Source: Pseudomonadota bacterium
GTDB lineage: Bacteria > Pseudomonadota > Gammaproteobacteria > Burkholderiales > Sulfuriferulaceae
Length of the DNA: 64,000 nt
Reading direction: 5' to 3'
Assembly (NCBI GenBank): GCA_021795395.1
Contig: JAJYPN010000004.1
Coordinates: forward strand, 49,399-113,398
Shown here: one piece after another, positions 36,137 through 45,857 of the stretch
Layout: every line of letters begins with the position of its first letter
How positions within the stretch are numbered: the first letter of the stretch is position 1
Notes under the pieces: generated by a model
The model's database searches: none
Seen by the model: the letters and a program-made list of their open reading frames with translations, nothing else
Told to the model about the DNA's origin: nothing
Translations under genes and position numbers: made by a program

Positions 36137-37930
36137 CTATTTATCGCCTACCTGCAATATCGCCAGGAAAGCTTCTTGTGGAATTTCGACGTTACCGACC
36201 TGTTTCATCCGTTTCTTACCGGCTTTTTGCTTTTCCAGTAACTTGCGTTTGCGGCTGATATCGCCACCGTAACATTTGGCCAGCACGTTCTTGCGCAAGG
36301 CCTTGACGTTTTCTCGGGCGATGATTTGCGCGCCGATCGCGGCCTGTATCGCGACGTCGAACATTTGCCGGGGGATCAGTTCGCGCATCTTGCCGGCGAG
36401 TTCACGGCCTTTGTAGACGCTGGTCGCACGATGCACGATCAGCGACAGCGCGTCGACTTTTTCGCTGTTGACGAGGATATCGAGCTTGACCAGATCCGCG
36501 GTGCGGAATTCCTTGAATTCGTAATCGAGCGATGCATATCCGCGTGTCGCGGATTTCAGCCGGTCGAAAAAATCCATCACGACTTCATTCATCGGCATGT
36601 CGTAATTGAGCATGACCTGACGTCCCATGTATTGCATGTTGGTCTGCGCGCCGCGTTTCTGCGTGCATAAGGTCATCACGCTGCCGAGATACGCTTCGGG
36701 AACCAGGATGGTGGCAGTAATGATCGGCTCGCGTATTTCTTCGATTTTGGAAAGCTCGGGCAGCTTGGACGGGTTTTCGATTTCCATGATTTCGCCGCTG
36801 CGCAGCACGATCTGGTAAATGACCGTGGGCGCGGTGGTGATGAGGTCCATGTCGTATTCGCGTTCCAGGCGTTCCTGCACGATTTCCATGTGCAACAGGC
36901 CGAGAAACCCGCAGCGGAAGCCGAAGCCCAGCGCTTGTGACACTTCGGGTTCATATTGCAGCGAGGCGTCGTTGAGCTTGAGTTTTTCCAGTGCATCGCG
37001 CAGCGCATCGTAATCGTGCGATTCGACTGGATACAGTCCGGCGAAGACTTGCGGTTTGATCTCTTTGAATCCCGGCAGCGCAGCGCCGGCGGGATTGTGA
37101 TCCAGCGTTACCGTATCGCCGACTTTTGCCGCCTTGAGTTCTTTGATACCCGCAATGATGAAACCCACGTCGCCGGCGGACAGCTCGGCGCAGGTCCGTG
37201 CTTTGGGCGTGAAGACGCCGACCTGTTCGGTCAGATAAACCGAATTGGTCGCCATCAGGCGAATTTTCTGTTTCGGCGCTATTTTGCCGTCGACGACGCG
37301 CACCAGCATGACGACGCCGACATAATTGTCGAACCAGGAGTCGATGATCAGCGCCTTGAGCGGAGCATCCGCATCACCCTGCGGCGGCGGAATCCTGCTG
37401 ATGACCATTTCCAGTATGTCTTCTATTCCCAGGCCGGTCTTGGCCGAAGCGCGCACCGCATCGTGCGCCTCTATGCCGATAATGTCTTCGATTTCCTGGA
37501 TGACGCGATCGGGTTCCGCAGCGGGCAGATCGATTTTATTGAGCACCGGGATGACTTCGACACCCAGTTCGGTCGCGGTATAGCAGTTGGCAACGGTTTG
37601 CGCTTCGACGCCCTGTGAGGCATCGACAACGAGCAGCGCGCCTTCGCAGGCTGACAGGGAACGGCTGACTTCGTAGGAAAAGTCAACATGACCGGGAGTA
37701 TCGATCAGATGCAGCTGATACATCTCTCCATCGCGGGCGCGATATTCGAGGGCGGCGGTCTGCGCCTTGATGGTAATGCCGCGTTCGCGTTCCAGGTCCA
37801 TCGAGTCGAGCACCTGCGCTTCCATTTCGCGCGCCGATAAACCGCCGCATAATTGAATGATCCGGTCGGCCAGTGTGGACTTTCCATGATCGATATGGGC
37901 AATGATAGAGAAATTACGTATGTTTTTCAT
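36137..37930 (-). CDS. lepA: Elongation factor 4 (LepA)
   Basis: A 597-residue translational GTPase. G motifs [12 protein letters not shown], the G2 threonine in [19 protein letters not shown] and NKIDLP are present, as is the LepA C-terminal domain ([17 protein letters not shown]). ATG 37930 gives the family start [21 protein letters not shown] at 37945 would add five residues but falls inside a terminator hairpin. The short distance from that hairpin leaves little room for a ribosome binding site. Confidence 0.96.
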   Translation of the reverse strand: MKNIRNFSIIAHIDHGKSTLADRIIQLCGGLSAREMEAQVLDSMDLERERGITIKAQTAALEYRARDGEMYQLHLIDTPGHVDFSYEVSRSLSACEGALLVVDASQGVEAQTVANCYTATELGVEVIPVLNKIDLPAAEPDRVIQEIEDIIGIEAHDAVRASAKTGLGIEDILEMVISRIPPPQGDADAPLKALIIDSWFDNYVGVVMLVRVVDGKIAPKQKIRLMATNSVYLTEQVGVFTPKARTCAELSAGDVGFIIAGIKELKAAKVGDTVTLDHNPAGAALPGFKEIKPQVFAGLYPVESHDYDALRDALEKLKLNDASLQYEPEVSQALGFGFRCGFLGLLHMEIVQERLEREYDMDLITTAPTVIYQIVLRSGEIMEIENPSKLPELSKIEEIREPIITATILVPEAYLGSVMTLCTQKRGAQTNMQYMGRQVMLNYDMPMNEVVMDFFDRLKSATRGYASLDYEFKEFRTADLVKLDILVNSEKVDALSLIVHRATSVYKGRELAGKMRELIPRQMFDVAIQAAIGAQIIARENVKALRKNVLAKCYGGDISRKRKLLEKQKAGKKRMKQVGNVEIPQEAFLAILQVGDK

Positions 37931-37934
37931 CAAC

Positions 37935-37958
37935 AAAAAAGGCACACGCTGTGTGCCT
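37935..37958 (-). terminator. Rho-independent terminator just before lepA
   Basis: On the minus strand an 8-bp stem (AGGCACAC/GTGTGCCT) with a 3-base loop is followed by TTTTTT. It sits between the glutaredoxin gene and lepA, and its T run ends only 4 bases before the lepA ATG. Confidence 0.75.
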
Positions 37959-37978
37959 GGAATCCAGTAGGGCCAATT

Positions 37979-38230
37979 CTAACGGATTTTCGTCAAATAA
38001 GCAGTAAGTGCTGTATCGTCCAGAAAATAATGGCAGATTTCCGTATCGTCCGCGCCGGTCAATACGGGTACGTACGGCCCGTACCGCGCTTCCAGATCGG
38101 GATCGGTGTCGATATCGACGACACGGACCTGTAGGCCGTATCGTGTTCGATACGGCTCAAGTTTTGCAATCAGTTCATGGCATAGATGGCAATAGGGTCG
38201 TGCGTATACATTGAGGCGGAATTCAGGCAT
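37979..38230 (-). CDS. Glutaredoxin-family protein
   Basis: An 83-residue thioredoxin-fold protein with redox motif C14-H-L-C17 near the N terminus and the cis-proline segment YGPYVPVLTG. It is of the small glutaredoxin-like (DUF836) type. The partner is unknown. It lies between mucD and lepA, downstream of the sigma-E operon, and ends at a terminator before lepA. Confidence 0.88.
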   Translation of the reverse strand: MPEFRLNVYARPYCHLCHELIAKLEPYRTRYGLQVRVVDIDTDPDLEARYGPYVPVLTGADDTEICHYFLDDTALTAYLTKIR

Positions 38231-38261
38231 GTATCCTGGCGCCCGTTACCGGACGTCCCAT

Positions 38262-39644
38262 TTAATCCGCTTGCAGAGGAATATACAAGGTTGTTTTACC
38301 GCGTTTGATCAGCAGTGCAAGCGTACTGTTTTTAGCCAATCTGGAAAGCAGTGCATTAAACTGTGCGACCGAATGCACCGGGGTATTATCCACTCCCAGT
38401 ATGATGTCGCCTGCAATGATTCCGGCATTCGCAGCGGCGTTATCGCTGCGCTCGACGAGAATGCCGTCAGTTCCCGATTGCTCGCGATGCGGCAGATCGG
38501 ACACGATCAAGCCGATTTTATCCGGCGCGATGGCAGAAGTCGCCGTTTTGCCCTGCACTGTTTTCCTGGCGGGAACTTCGCCCAGCACTGCGGTTACAAC
38601 CAGCGGTTTGCGATTGCGCCAGATTTCTATTCTGGCCGTGCTGCCGGGTTTGGCATTGGCGACGAGACGGGGCAGGTCTATCGAACGGTTTACCGCTTCG
38701 CCGTTGAATTTCAGGATGACGTCTCCGGGTTTGATGCCGGCCTGGGCGGCGGGACCCTTGCTGTCGACCTGGGAGACCAGTGCCCCTTCGGGTTTGGCCA
38801 TGCCGAATGCCCGGGCGGTGCCTGCGCTGACTTCCTGTACGACCAGACCGAGTCGTCCGCGTTTAACCGTGCCATAGGCTTTCAATTGATCGGCGACCTG
38901 CATGGCGACGTCGATAGGAATGGCGAATGAGACGCCCATATAACCGCCAGAACGGGAAAATATCTGCGAATTGATGCCCACCACCTGACCTTTCATATTA
39001 AACAGCGGGCCGCCCGAGTTGCCCGGGTTGACGGCGACGTCGGTCTGTATGAACGGCACATAATTTTCATCGGGCAGCGAACGACCTTTTGCGCTGACTA
39101 TTCCGGCTGTGACCGAATTTTCGAAACCGAATGGCGAACCGATCGCGATTACCCACTCGCCTACCTGCAGTTGCTGGGGATTGCCGATTGGTGCGACCGG
39201 TAAATTGGTGGCATTGATCTTGATCAGCGCAATATCGGAACGGGTATCGCTGCCGATAATTTTGGCTTTGAATTCGCGCCGGTCGGTCAGTTTGACGGTC
39301 ACCTCGTCGGCGCCTTCAACTACATGGGCATTGGTGAGGATATAGCCGTCGCTGCTGATGATAAAGCCGGAACCCGAACTATGTAGCGGGATTTCGCCAT
39401 TGCCGTTGTTCGGCGCTTGCGGGAGTTGCGGCATGAAATGATGAAAAAAATCAAACATTTCCTGATCGGGGATGTCCGGCATGCCGTTGAACTGATTTTG
39501 CGCCTTGATCAGTTGCGTAGTTGAAATATTCACTACGGAAGCGCCGTGTTCCTTGACTATATCGACAAAATTGGGTAGGTCGTTAGCGTATGCGGTGAAA
39601 CTTAGAGTCAACAGACATAACCATAAAGATACCAACTTTTTCAT
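38262..39644 (-). CDS. mucD: Periplasmic serine protease MucD/DegP type
   Basis: A 460-residue Do-type protease/chaperone. Signal peptide about residues 1-20 (cut after AYA). Trypsin-like domain with catalytic His107 (TNAHVVEGAD), Asp137 (RSDIALIKI) and Ser210 (NPGNSGGPL), followed by two PDZ domains (about 255-345 and 370-455). It degrades or refolds damaged envelope proteins and damps sigma-E activation. It overlaps rseC by 4 bases in the rpoE operon. Confidence 0.96.
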   Translation of the reverse strand: MKKLVSLWLCLLTLSFTAYANDLPNFVDIVKEHGASVVNISTTQLIKAQNQFNGMPDIPDQEMFDFFHHFMPQLPQAPNNGNGEIPLHSSGSGFIISSDGYILTNAHVVEGADEVTVKLTDRREFKAKIIGSDTRSDIALIKINATNLPVAPIGNPQQLQVGEWVIAIGSPFGFENSVTAGIVSAKGRSLPDENYVPFIQTDVAVNPGNSGGPLFNMKGQVVGINSQIFSRSGGYMGVSFAIPIDVAMQVADQLKAYGTVKRGRLGLVVQEVSAGTARAFGMAKPEGALVSQVDSKGPAAQAGIKPGDVILKFNGEAVNRSIDLPRLVANAKPGSTARIEIWRNRKPLVVTAVLGEVPARKTVQGKTATSAIAPDKIGLIVSDLPHREQSGTDGILVERSDNAAANAGIIAGDIILGVDNTPVHSVAQFNALLSRLAKNSTLALLIKRGKTTLYIPLQAD

Positions 39645-40129
39645 GATTTGATTTCCTTGAGCATAAAAAAATTACTGCGTACGGAACGCACGACGACAGG
39701 TTGAAAACGCGGGTCCTTACTGATGCGGCTGCTATACCGGAGCAGCCAGACCGCGCCGATGGCAAAGCCGGATGCCGCGCCGAGGATGGAAGCAGGATCG
39801 CGTAACGGTACCGGCGCCCATTGCGCCCCCAGAACTGCGCCGATAAATATCAATAGTAACGGCAACAAATATACGGCAGCCGATCCGCGCAGTACCGAAC
39901 CTTCCGCGATGCCGACAATCACTTCATCTCCCGTCTTGCTGTTCAACGTATCGATTACTTTGTACCGTTTCGTTTTCAGGGTGAATATGCGTCCGATTTT
40001 GCCGGCGCCGCAACCGCCGGCTTCTTCTCCGCTGCCGGCACAACTGCTGCAGGACCCGCTGGGTACGGATTCTACCCAAACGCTGCCGTCATTGTCGACC
40101 GCAACCACTCGCGCTTGCATTTCTATCAT
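39641..40129 (-). CDS. rseC: Sigma-E regulator RseC/MucC
   Basis: A 162-residue RseC-type protein. The N-terminal part has a cysteine-rich cluster (SGSCSSCAGSGEEAGGCGAG), then two membrane helices (about residues 85-120) and a cytoplasmic tail. The family positively affects sigma-E and in some bacteria SoxR reduction. It overlaps both rseB and mucD by 4 bases. Confidence 0.92.
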   Translation of the reverse strand: MIEMQARVVAVDNDGSVWVESVPSGSCSSCAGSGEEAGGCGAGKIGRIFTLKTKRYKVIDTLNSKTGDEVIVGIAEGSVLRGSAAVYLLPLLLIFIGAVLGAQWAPVPLRDPASILGAASGFAIGAVWLLRYSSRISKDPRFQPVVVRSVRSNFFMLKEIKS

Positions 40130-41085
40130 TTCCGCTCCGTCTGGCTCAGGCTGTCGGCGATCATGATCAGGGTGGCGGGGGGGACTTCACCCAAGGCCGT
40201 AACCTGATAATCGCCCAAAGGTCGGGCGTATATGCTCATCATGCCGTGGCTGGACAAGCCGTGAGGAGGGTGCTTGCCGAGCTGTTCCAGCGGTTCGATA
40301 AACAGGGACACGGTTGCAAGTCCATCGGTATAGACCAGATGCAGCACCTTATGCGGTTTGTTGGGTAATTCCAGCAGCGTTTGCGTCATTTTATGAAATC
40401 CGGGCGGCAAGGATCCGACATGCCAATCGCTGGATATATCGGATTCCCGGCTCGGAATGGGAACGGTTTTCTTGTCGGCAAGGTTGGTTTGAAACTGTTC
40501 GCGTTTTGGAGCAGTTCCAATATTGATCTGGGTAAAGACAAATTGCTCGACGGGTTGTTGATGACCGTCGAGCTTGATCAGTTTCAGCAAAAGGCGGGTT
40601 TCGTTATCTGCCCACAGCACATAACCGTAGCGATAGGCGTCGCGAGGCGTGAGGCTGACTCCCGTGCTGTCGCGATCGGCGACCTGGCTACGCCCGATGG
40701 CTTTCAATATGTACAGGGTGTCGAGCGGAGTGGCCGGTATGGGAAGTATCTCGGGAAAAAACTGATGGTGCTGATGGCGTTCGACCTTGACCAGATTGCC
40801 TTGAGGAATATAACAATATACGCCGTCGTTAAGGCGCAGATAGGAGTGTGGCAAGCCGGACAAGGCATCCTGCCGGATAAGTTCGCCGTTGCGGTCGAGG
40901 CGATGCGCGATATGGGAGATTTCGATATCGTCGTTGTACTGATAAATGACCGTGCCGTCATAATTCAGCCGTTGTGCAGCAAGCGCTACCTGATTGAGCC
41001 AGTGATCGAGATCGGGTGCGGTGTCGGGGCCTGCGGCCCAGACGGGCAGGCTGACCAGCATCGACCAAATCAGCCAAACCCTCAT
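40126..41085 (-). CDS. rseB: Sigma-E regulator RseB/MucB
   Basis: A 319-residue periplasmic protein: signal peptide about residues 1-17, then the MucB/RseB N-terminal lipid-binding-like domain (LNYDGTVIYQYNDDIEISHIAHRLD) and a C-terminal domain that binds RseA. In the known system RseB protects RseA from DegS cleavage and is displaced by lipopolysaccharide. It overlaps rseA and rseC by 4 bases each. Confidence 0.95.
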   Translation of the reverse strand: MRVWLIWSMLVSLPVWAAGPDTAPDLDHWLNQVALAAQRLNYDGTVIYQYNDDIEISHIAHRLDRNGELIRQDALSGLPHSYLRLNDGVYCYIPQGNLVKVERHQHHQFFPEILPIPATPLDTLYILKAIGRSQVADRDSTGVSLTPRDAYRYGYVLWADNETRLLLKLIKLDGHQQPVEQFVFTQINIGTAPKREQFQTNLADKKTVPIPSRESDISSDWHVGSLPPGFHKMTQTLLELPNKPHKVLHLVYTDGLATVSLFIEPLEQLGKHPPHGLSSHGMMSIYARPLGDYQVTALGEVPPATLIMIADSLSQTERK

Positions 41086-41627
41086 CGTGCGGGCTCCGCA
41101 GGGACCTGAAAAGAGGCATCCCTGAACGGTGACGAGGCTCCCGGTGAAAAATCGCGGTGTGCGGCGATAAAATTATCCAGCTTGGTTTGATCGATTTTGG
41201 CCATTTCCATGGGAGCGGCCGTCACTACGGGCGTATGGGTCACGCCTGTCGGAATATTGAGAGCGCTCCAGCTCACCAGGCAGATGGCTGCCACCGATGC
41301 AGCGATCGGCATGAACAATCTGCTTATGTTTTTTCGTTGCGGCGCCAGGATGGTCGGCTCCTCCTGCACCATGCGCCGGATCTTTTCGCTCAGCTGGCTG
41401 GAATTAAGGGGCAATTGTCTTAACGTATCGCCGATGACATGATACGTTTGCCAATCGACAGCGGCGACGGAATTGGAGCGGCACGACAAGATCAGTTCGC
41501 GCAGTGCGGCATGGTCCAGTTCGCCGTCCATCGCCGCGGAAACCGACTCCGACAGATTGATTCCGGTAGCGCTGCCCGTGTCTGCAGGATCGCCGAGTGC
41601 GGGCAACTGTGCTGTAATCGTATGCAT
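41082..41627 (-). CDS. rseA: Anti-sigma-E factor RseA
   Basis: A 181-residue inner-membrane anti-sigma factor. The N-terminal cytoplasmic part has NLSESVSAAMDGELDHAAL, the helical sigma-binding region, followed by the membrane segment LFMPIAASVAAICLVSWSAL (about residues 103-122) and a periplasmic tail. ATG 41627 is preceded by AAGGAG at 7 bases; a longer frame reaching into rpoE is rejected. It starts 11 bases after rpoE and overlaps rseB by 4. Confidence 0.94.
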   Translation of the reverse strand: MHTITAQLPALGDPADTGSATGINLSESVSAAMDGELDHAALRELILSCRSNSVAAVDWQTYHVIGDTLRQLPLNSSQLSEKIRRMVQEEPTILAPQRKNISRLFMPIAASVAAICLVSWSALNIPTGVTHTPVVTAAPMEMAKIDQTKLDNFIAAHRDFSPGASSPFRDASFQVPAEPAR

Positions 41628-41638
41628 TGTTGTACTCC

Positions 41639-42238
41639 TTACCATCGTGTTTCCAGGTTTGTACCGAGTATGGGGCGCAGCTTCGCCGCAATGGCTTCGC
41701 GGGCACGAAAAATCCGCGATCTGACGGTCCCTATGGGGCAACCCATGGCTTCGGCAATTTCTTCATAGCTTAACCCTTCCATTTCGCGCAATGAAATCGC
41801 TGCACGCAAATCTTCGGGCAAAGCCGCCATAGCTTCATTTACCACTCTAGCCACTTCCTTGGACAGCAATTCATTTTCAGGCGTGTTGAGCTCATGCAAA
41901 TTATTGCCTTCTTCAAAACTCTCCGATTCTTCCACATCGAATTCGCTCGTGTTCGGTACACGGCGTCCTCGTGCCATCAAATAATTTTTTGCGGTATTGA
42001 TGCCTATGCGATAGAGCCAGGTATAAAACGCCGCGTCTCCCCTGAATGTCGATAACGCTCGATAGGCCTTGATAAAAGCCTCCTGCACGACATCTTCAAC
42101 CTCATGCGGATTCCGCACATAACGCGATAACAAGCGGGTCAATCTGCGTTCGTATTTAACGACCAAAAGATTAAATGCCTGTTTGTCGCCATGTTGCACT
42201 CTTTCCACTAGCTGCTGATCGATCTCGCGATCATTCAT
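41639..42238 (-). CDS. rpoE: RNA polymerase sigma-E factor (RpoE)
   Basis: A 199-residue ECF sigma factor. Region 2 is visible in VEDVVQEAFIKAYRALSTFRGDAAFYTWLYRIGINTAKNYL, and region 4 in LREMEGLSYEEIAEAMGCPIGTVRSRIFRAREAI, the DNA-binding helix-turn-helix. It directs envelope-stress transcription, including this operon. It heads rpoE-rseA-rseB-rseC-mucD. A candidate promoter recognised by itself lies at 42312-42339. Confidence 0.97.
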   Translation of the reverse strand: MNDREIDQQLVERVQHGDKQAFNLLVVKYERRLTRLLSRYVRNPHEVEDVVQEAFIKAYRALSTFRGDAAFYTWLYRIGINTAKNYLMARGRRVPNTSEFDVEESESFEEGNNLHELNTPENELLSKEVARVVNEAMAALPEDLRAAISLREMEGLSYEEIAEAMGCPIGTVRSRIFRAREAIAAKLRPILGTNLETRW

Positions 42239-42311
42239 CGTGCTTGGTTATCCCTGATTTTTTAATGTATGGCTGGCTGTAGCGCCGTATAACCGCCCTG
42301 TTATCGGATGT

Positions 42312-42339
42312 ACAGACCGCGGCGATCACTATTAAGTTC
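42312..42339 (-). promoter_or_regulatory. Candidate sigma-E promoter of the rpoE operon
   Basis: On the minus strand GAACTT (42334-42339) is followed after 17 bases by TCTGT (42312-42316), close to the sigma-E pattern GGAACTT-N16-17-TCTGA. It lies about 74 bases before the rpoE ATG, as expected for autoregulation. Confidence 0.6.
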
Positions 42340-42370
42340 AATTGCATAAGCGGATTTTAACCGGAAAATA

Positions 42371-42394
42371 AAAAGCGGAGTAAACTCCGCTTTT
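42371..42394. terminator. Bidirectional terminator between the DsrE-like gene and rpoE
   Basis: AAAAGCGGAGT (42371-42381) and ACTCCGCTTTT (42384-42394) form an 11-bp stem that ends in T runs on both strands. It ends the DsrE-like gene and isolates the rpoE promoter from it. Confidence 0.85.
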
Positions 42395-42416
42395 AAATTA
42401 TTCCGTCTTCGAAATA

Positions 42417-42785
42417 TCAGTACGTCAAGGTTACGACGTCTTCATCCATCGCTTGCTGGATGACATAGGCGCCGCCTATGGTTTCTTCAATTTCGGGAAT
42501 CAGATCGTGACCCCATAATTCCAGCGTAGGGGTGCAAACCTTGAACTTTACACCCGCTTCGTGCGCGTCTTTGATAAAGTCGTACACGCTCTTGGGCGAA
42601 CCCTCCTGTACAAATAATTTTTCGGCTACGCCTTTAATGGCCAATTCGCCGGACCGTGCAGTCAAGACTACTTCCACTTCGTATTCCATCGCTGCGGCGA
42701 CTGTCGCCTGAAAAAATGGCGCGCCCAGTTCAGAAGGGTTTGCCGGGTCCGTATTCACCATCATGATCAATAGCTTGTCAGCCAT
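42417..42785 (-). CDS. DsrE-like family protein (second copy)
   Basis: A 122-residue DsrE-type protein: strand KLLIMMVNTDPANP, helix PFFQATVAAAM, strand VEVVLTARSG, and a conserved Cys84 in VKFKVCTPTLELWGHDL. It resembles the copy at 15088-15468 in length and in the cysteine position. Substrate and partner are unknown. GGGAG precedes the ATG by 6 bases, and a TATAAT on the minus strand (42844-42849) fits a promoter. It is monocistronic, ending at a strong terminator. Confidence 0.88.
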   Translation of the reverse strand: MADKLLIMMVNTDPANPSELGAPFFQATVAAAMEYEVEVVLTARSGELAIKGVAEKLFVQEGSPKSVYDFIKDAHEAGVKFKVCTPTLELWGHDLIPEIEETIGGAYVIQQAMDEDVVTLTY

Positions 42786-42843
42786 TACTTTCTCCCGGGT
42801 TAAATAAAAAACATTACGTCGTTTCGTTAAAAAAAGACAGTCG

Positions 42844-42849
42844 ATTATA
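42844..42849 (-). promoter_or_regulatory. -10 box of the second DsrE-like gene
   Basis: TATAAT on the minus strand about 58 bases before the ATG of the DsrE-like gene; the matching -35 region is weak. Confidence 0.45.
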
Positions 42850-42916
42850 ACAAAAAAAAGACGGTATAACGATGTTTAATTTTATTAGTACATTCCATTT
42901 CAGTCATGATACCGAT

Positions 42917-44314
42917 TTACAAACTATCAAGATAGCGCTGCAAACGCTGCAAAACTGCAGTCCTGCCGAGCAAGGCCAGCGTCGCATCGATACCGGGGGT
43001 ATACGGCGTGCCGGTAATGATCACCCGCAATGGCATGGCGATTTCAGGCATTTTTAACTTGAAGTCTGTTGCAGCGGTTTTGATGGCGGCGTTGATTTCC
43101 GTTTTGGTCCATTCGATCCGGGCGAATTGCAGAGCGAGGTGCCGAAGAGCCGGGAGCGCACTGACGGTGACATGCGCTTCGAGCAGCTCTTTTGCGGGTT
43201 CGGAATAGCGGTAAAACAAAGCAGCCGCTTCCGCCAGTTCGGTCAGCGTACCCGATCGTTGCTTGAGCAATTGTACGACTTCGCCAAGCGGCGGTTCGGC
43301 AGCAATGCCGGCAACGATATGTTCCAGGCGAGGGCGAACCAGTTTGACCAGCCGTTCGTTATCGGCGAATTTAAGATATTGCTGGTTGATCCAGAGCAAT
43401 TTTTCCGGATTGAATCTGGCAGGCGAGCGGCTGATGGCTTCGAGATTGAACCATGCGATGAATTGTTCCATATCGAAGATTTCTTCGTCGCCGTGTGCCC
43501 AGCCCAGACGTGCCAGATAATTCAGCAAGGCTTCCGGCAGATAGCCGTCTTCCTGATATTGCAGCACACTGACTGCCCCGTGTCGTTTCGACAGCCGTTC
43601 GCCGTCGGCACCGAGTATCATCGGTACGTGGGCATATTGCGGCAATTGAGCGCCTAGCGCCTTGAGGATATTGATCTGCCTCGGGGTATTGTTGACATGA
43701 TCGTCGCCGCGGATGACATGGGTAATCTTCATGTCCCAGTCGTCGACGACCACGCAAAAGTTGTAGGTAGGCGTACCATCGGGGCGAGCGATGATCAGAT
43801 CGTCGAGTTCGGCATTGCCGATTTCGATCGGCCCCTTAACCAGATCGTGCCAGGCGACGCTGCCTTCTACAGGATTTTTAAAGCGAACTACCGGTAGAAT
43901 ATCAGTCGGAACCGAAGGCAGGATTTTGTGGGGTTCGGGACGCCAGCGGCCGTCGTAACGCGGTTTCAATCCCGCTAGCCTTTGCTGTTCGCGCATGGCT
44001 TCGACTTCGTCACGACTGGCGTAGCAATGATAGGCATGACCGGAGGCGAGCAGTTGAGCCAGTACCTCTTTGTAACGAGGCATGCGCTGCATCTGGAAAT
44101 ACGGGCCTTCATCGTAATCCATGTCCAGCCAGCGCATACCTTCGAGTATGGCTTCGACCGATTCCGGCGTAGATCGCTCAAGATCGGTATCTTCGATTCT
44201 AAGTATGAACGTGCCGCCGTGACGGCGTGCGTATGCCCGGGAAAACAGGGCGGTGCGGGCGCCGCCGATATGCAGATAGCCGGTGGGACTGGGAGCGAAG
44301 CGGGTACGAATCAT
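42917..44314 (-). CDS. gltX: Glutamyl-tRNA synthetase
   Basis: A 465-residue class I aminoacyl-tRNA synthetase that charges tRNA-Glu. The HIGH motif reads [10 protein letters not shown] (residues 15-24) and the KMSKS motif reads [20 protein letters not shown] at the start shows that ATG 44314 is correct, and a longer frame from 44359 is rejected. C-terminal anticodon-binding domain is complete. It stands between the DsrE-like gene and tldD. Confidence 0.97.
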   Translation of the reverse strand: MIRTRFAPSPTGYLHIGGARTALFSRAYARRHGGTFILRIEDTDLERSTPESVEAILEGMRWLDMDYDEGPYFQMQRMPRYKEVLAQLLASGHAYHCYASRDEVEAMREQQRLAGLKPRYDGRWRPEPHKILPSVPTDILPVVRFKNPVEGSVAWHDLVKGPIEIGNAELDDLIIARPDGTPTYNFCVVVDDWDMKITHVIRGDDHVNNTPRQINILKALGAQLPQYAHVPMILGADGERLSKRHGAVSVLQYQEDGYLPEALLNYLARLGWAHGDEEIFDMEQFIAWFNLEAISRSPARFNPEKLLWINQQYLKFADNERLVKLVRPRLEHIVAGIAAEPPLGEVVQLLKQRSGTLTELAEAAALFYRYSEPAKELLEAHVTVSALPALRHLALQFARIEWTKTEINAAIKTAATDFKLKMPEIAMPLRVIITGTPYTPGIDATLALLGRTAVLQRLQRYLDSL

Positions 44315-44375
44315 GATGTGTTTTCTGTAATTTAATCCCGGCGTAGGCCGTTCCGGCATGGCGATATTCTGGCTG

Positions 44376-45848
44376 TCATGCGGTACCGCCGACGGTCAGC
44401 CCGTCTATGCGCAAGGTCGGCTGACCTACGCCTACCGGTACGCTCTGACCTTCCTTGCCGCAAGTGCCGACTCCGGGATCGAGCGCCATGTCGTTGCCTA
44501 TCATCGACACCCGGTTGAGAACGTCCGGACCGTTGCCGATCAGCGTCGCGCCCTTGATCGGATAGGTGATTTTACCGTTTTCTATCATATATGCTTCGGC
44601 AGCGGAAAAAACGAATTTGCCGCTGGTGATGTCGACCTGGCCGCCGCCAAAGTTGGCGGCGTACAGCCCGTGCTGGACCGAGGCGATGATTTCAGCCGGA
44701 TCCTTGTCGCCGTTGAGCATGTAGGTATTGGTCATGCGTGGCATGGGGATGTGCGCAAACGATTCTCGACGCGCGTTCCCGGTAATCGGCACGCCCATCA
44801 GCCGGGCATTGAGACTGTCCTGCATGTAGCCTTTGAGTATGCCGTTTTCTATCAGCGTGGTGCACTGCGTGGGATTACCCTCATCATCGACGTTGAGCGA
44901 ACCGCGGCGGTTTGCCAATGTGCCGTCGTCGACGACGGTGACGCCGGTGGCGGCGACCCGGTCGCCGATGCGGCCGCTGAAGGCGGAACTGCCCTTGCGG
45001 TTAAAATCGCCTTCCAGGCCGTGACCGATTGCTTCATGCAGCAATATTCCCGGCCAGCCCGCTCCCAGCACAACCGTCATGGTGCCTGCCGGCGCAGGCC
45101 GGGCGGCAAGATTGGTCACAGCCTGATGGACGGCTTTTTCGGCGTAATCCCGCAGCACGGCTTCGGTAAAGTATTCGTAGCCGAAACGTCCGCCGCCGCC
45201 TGCCGAGCCTTGTTCGCGGCGACCGTCCTGTTCGGTGATGACTTGCAGCGAAAGCCGTACCAGCGGCCGTACGTCGGCAGCCTGGTGACCGTCGGAACGG
45301 GCGATGAACACGACGTCGTATTCGGCGTTCAGGCTGGCCATGACCTGGGTGACACGACTGTCGATGCTGCGCGCGTAACCTTCAAGTTTTTCCAGCAAGG
45401 CCACCTTGTCGGCGTCTTGCAAGGTGGTCAGCGGATCGGTGGGCTGATACAGCGTCCGGATATCGGCGTGAGCGACGACGCGATGCGGCTGGCTGGCGGC
45501 GCCGCTCCTGGCGATGGCGCGCGTCGCGTTGCTGGCAGCGATCAGCGCGCTATGACTGATATCGTCGGAATAGGCAAACGCGGTTTTTTCACCGGAAACC
45601 GCGCGCACGCCGACTCCCTGATCGATGTTGAAACTGCCCGATTTGACCTGGCCTTCTTCCAGGCTCCAGCTTTCCGAGCGCGTGTATTGAAAGTACAGAT
45701 CCGCATAGTCGAGGTGATGGCACATCAATTGCCCGAACACATCGTCCAGTTGGTTCAGTTCGAGCTGGTTCGGCACGAACAGCGTCGCCTGCGCAGTTTG
45801 CAGGAGGGTGTCCGAATTGGGAATGTAAATGCCTGAAAGCGTGGTCAT
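44376..45848 (-). CDS. tldD: Metalloprotease TldD
   Basis: A 490-residue TldD-family protease. The zinc motif H271-E-AIG-H276 lies in [34 protein letters not shown] sequence is found near the C terminus. TldD acts with TldE/PmbA to trim peptides such as CcdA and microcin precursors. No pmbA is in this window. It lies 9 bases after the nitrilase gene on the same strand. Confidence 0.96.
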   Translation of the reverse strand: MTTLSGIYIPNSDTLLQTAQATLFVPNQLELNQLDDVFGQLMCHHLDYADLYFQYTRSESWSLEEGQVKSGSFNIDQGVGVRAVSGEKTAFAYSDDISHSALIAASNATRAIARSGAASQPHRVVAHADIRTLYQPTDPLTTLQDADKVALLEKLEGYARSIDSRVTQVMASLNAEYDVVFIARSDGHQAADVRPLVRLSLQVITEQDGRREQGSAGGGGRFGYEYFTEAVLRDYAEKAVHQAVTNLAARPAPAGTMTVVLGAGWPGILLHEAIGHGLEGDFNRKGSSAFSGRIGDRVAATGVTVVDDGTLANRRGSLNVDDEGNPTQCTTLIENGILKGYMQDSLNARLMGVPITGNARRESFAHIPMPRMTNTYMLNGDKDPAEIIASVQHGLYAANFGGGQVDITSGKFVFSAAEAYMIENGKITYPIKGATLIGNGPDVLNRVSMIGNDMALDPGVGTCGKEGQSVPVGVGQPTLRIDGLTVGGTA

Positions 45849-45857
45849 GGTAATTCC

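Noticed and set aside
44358..45836. 492-codon frame opposite tldD
   Set aside because: Antisense to an intact metalloprotease gene; no protein family recognisable.
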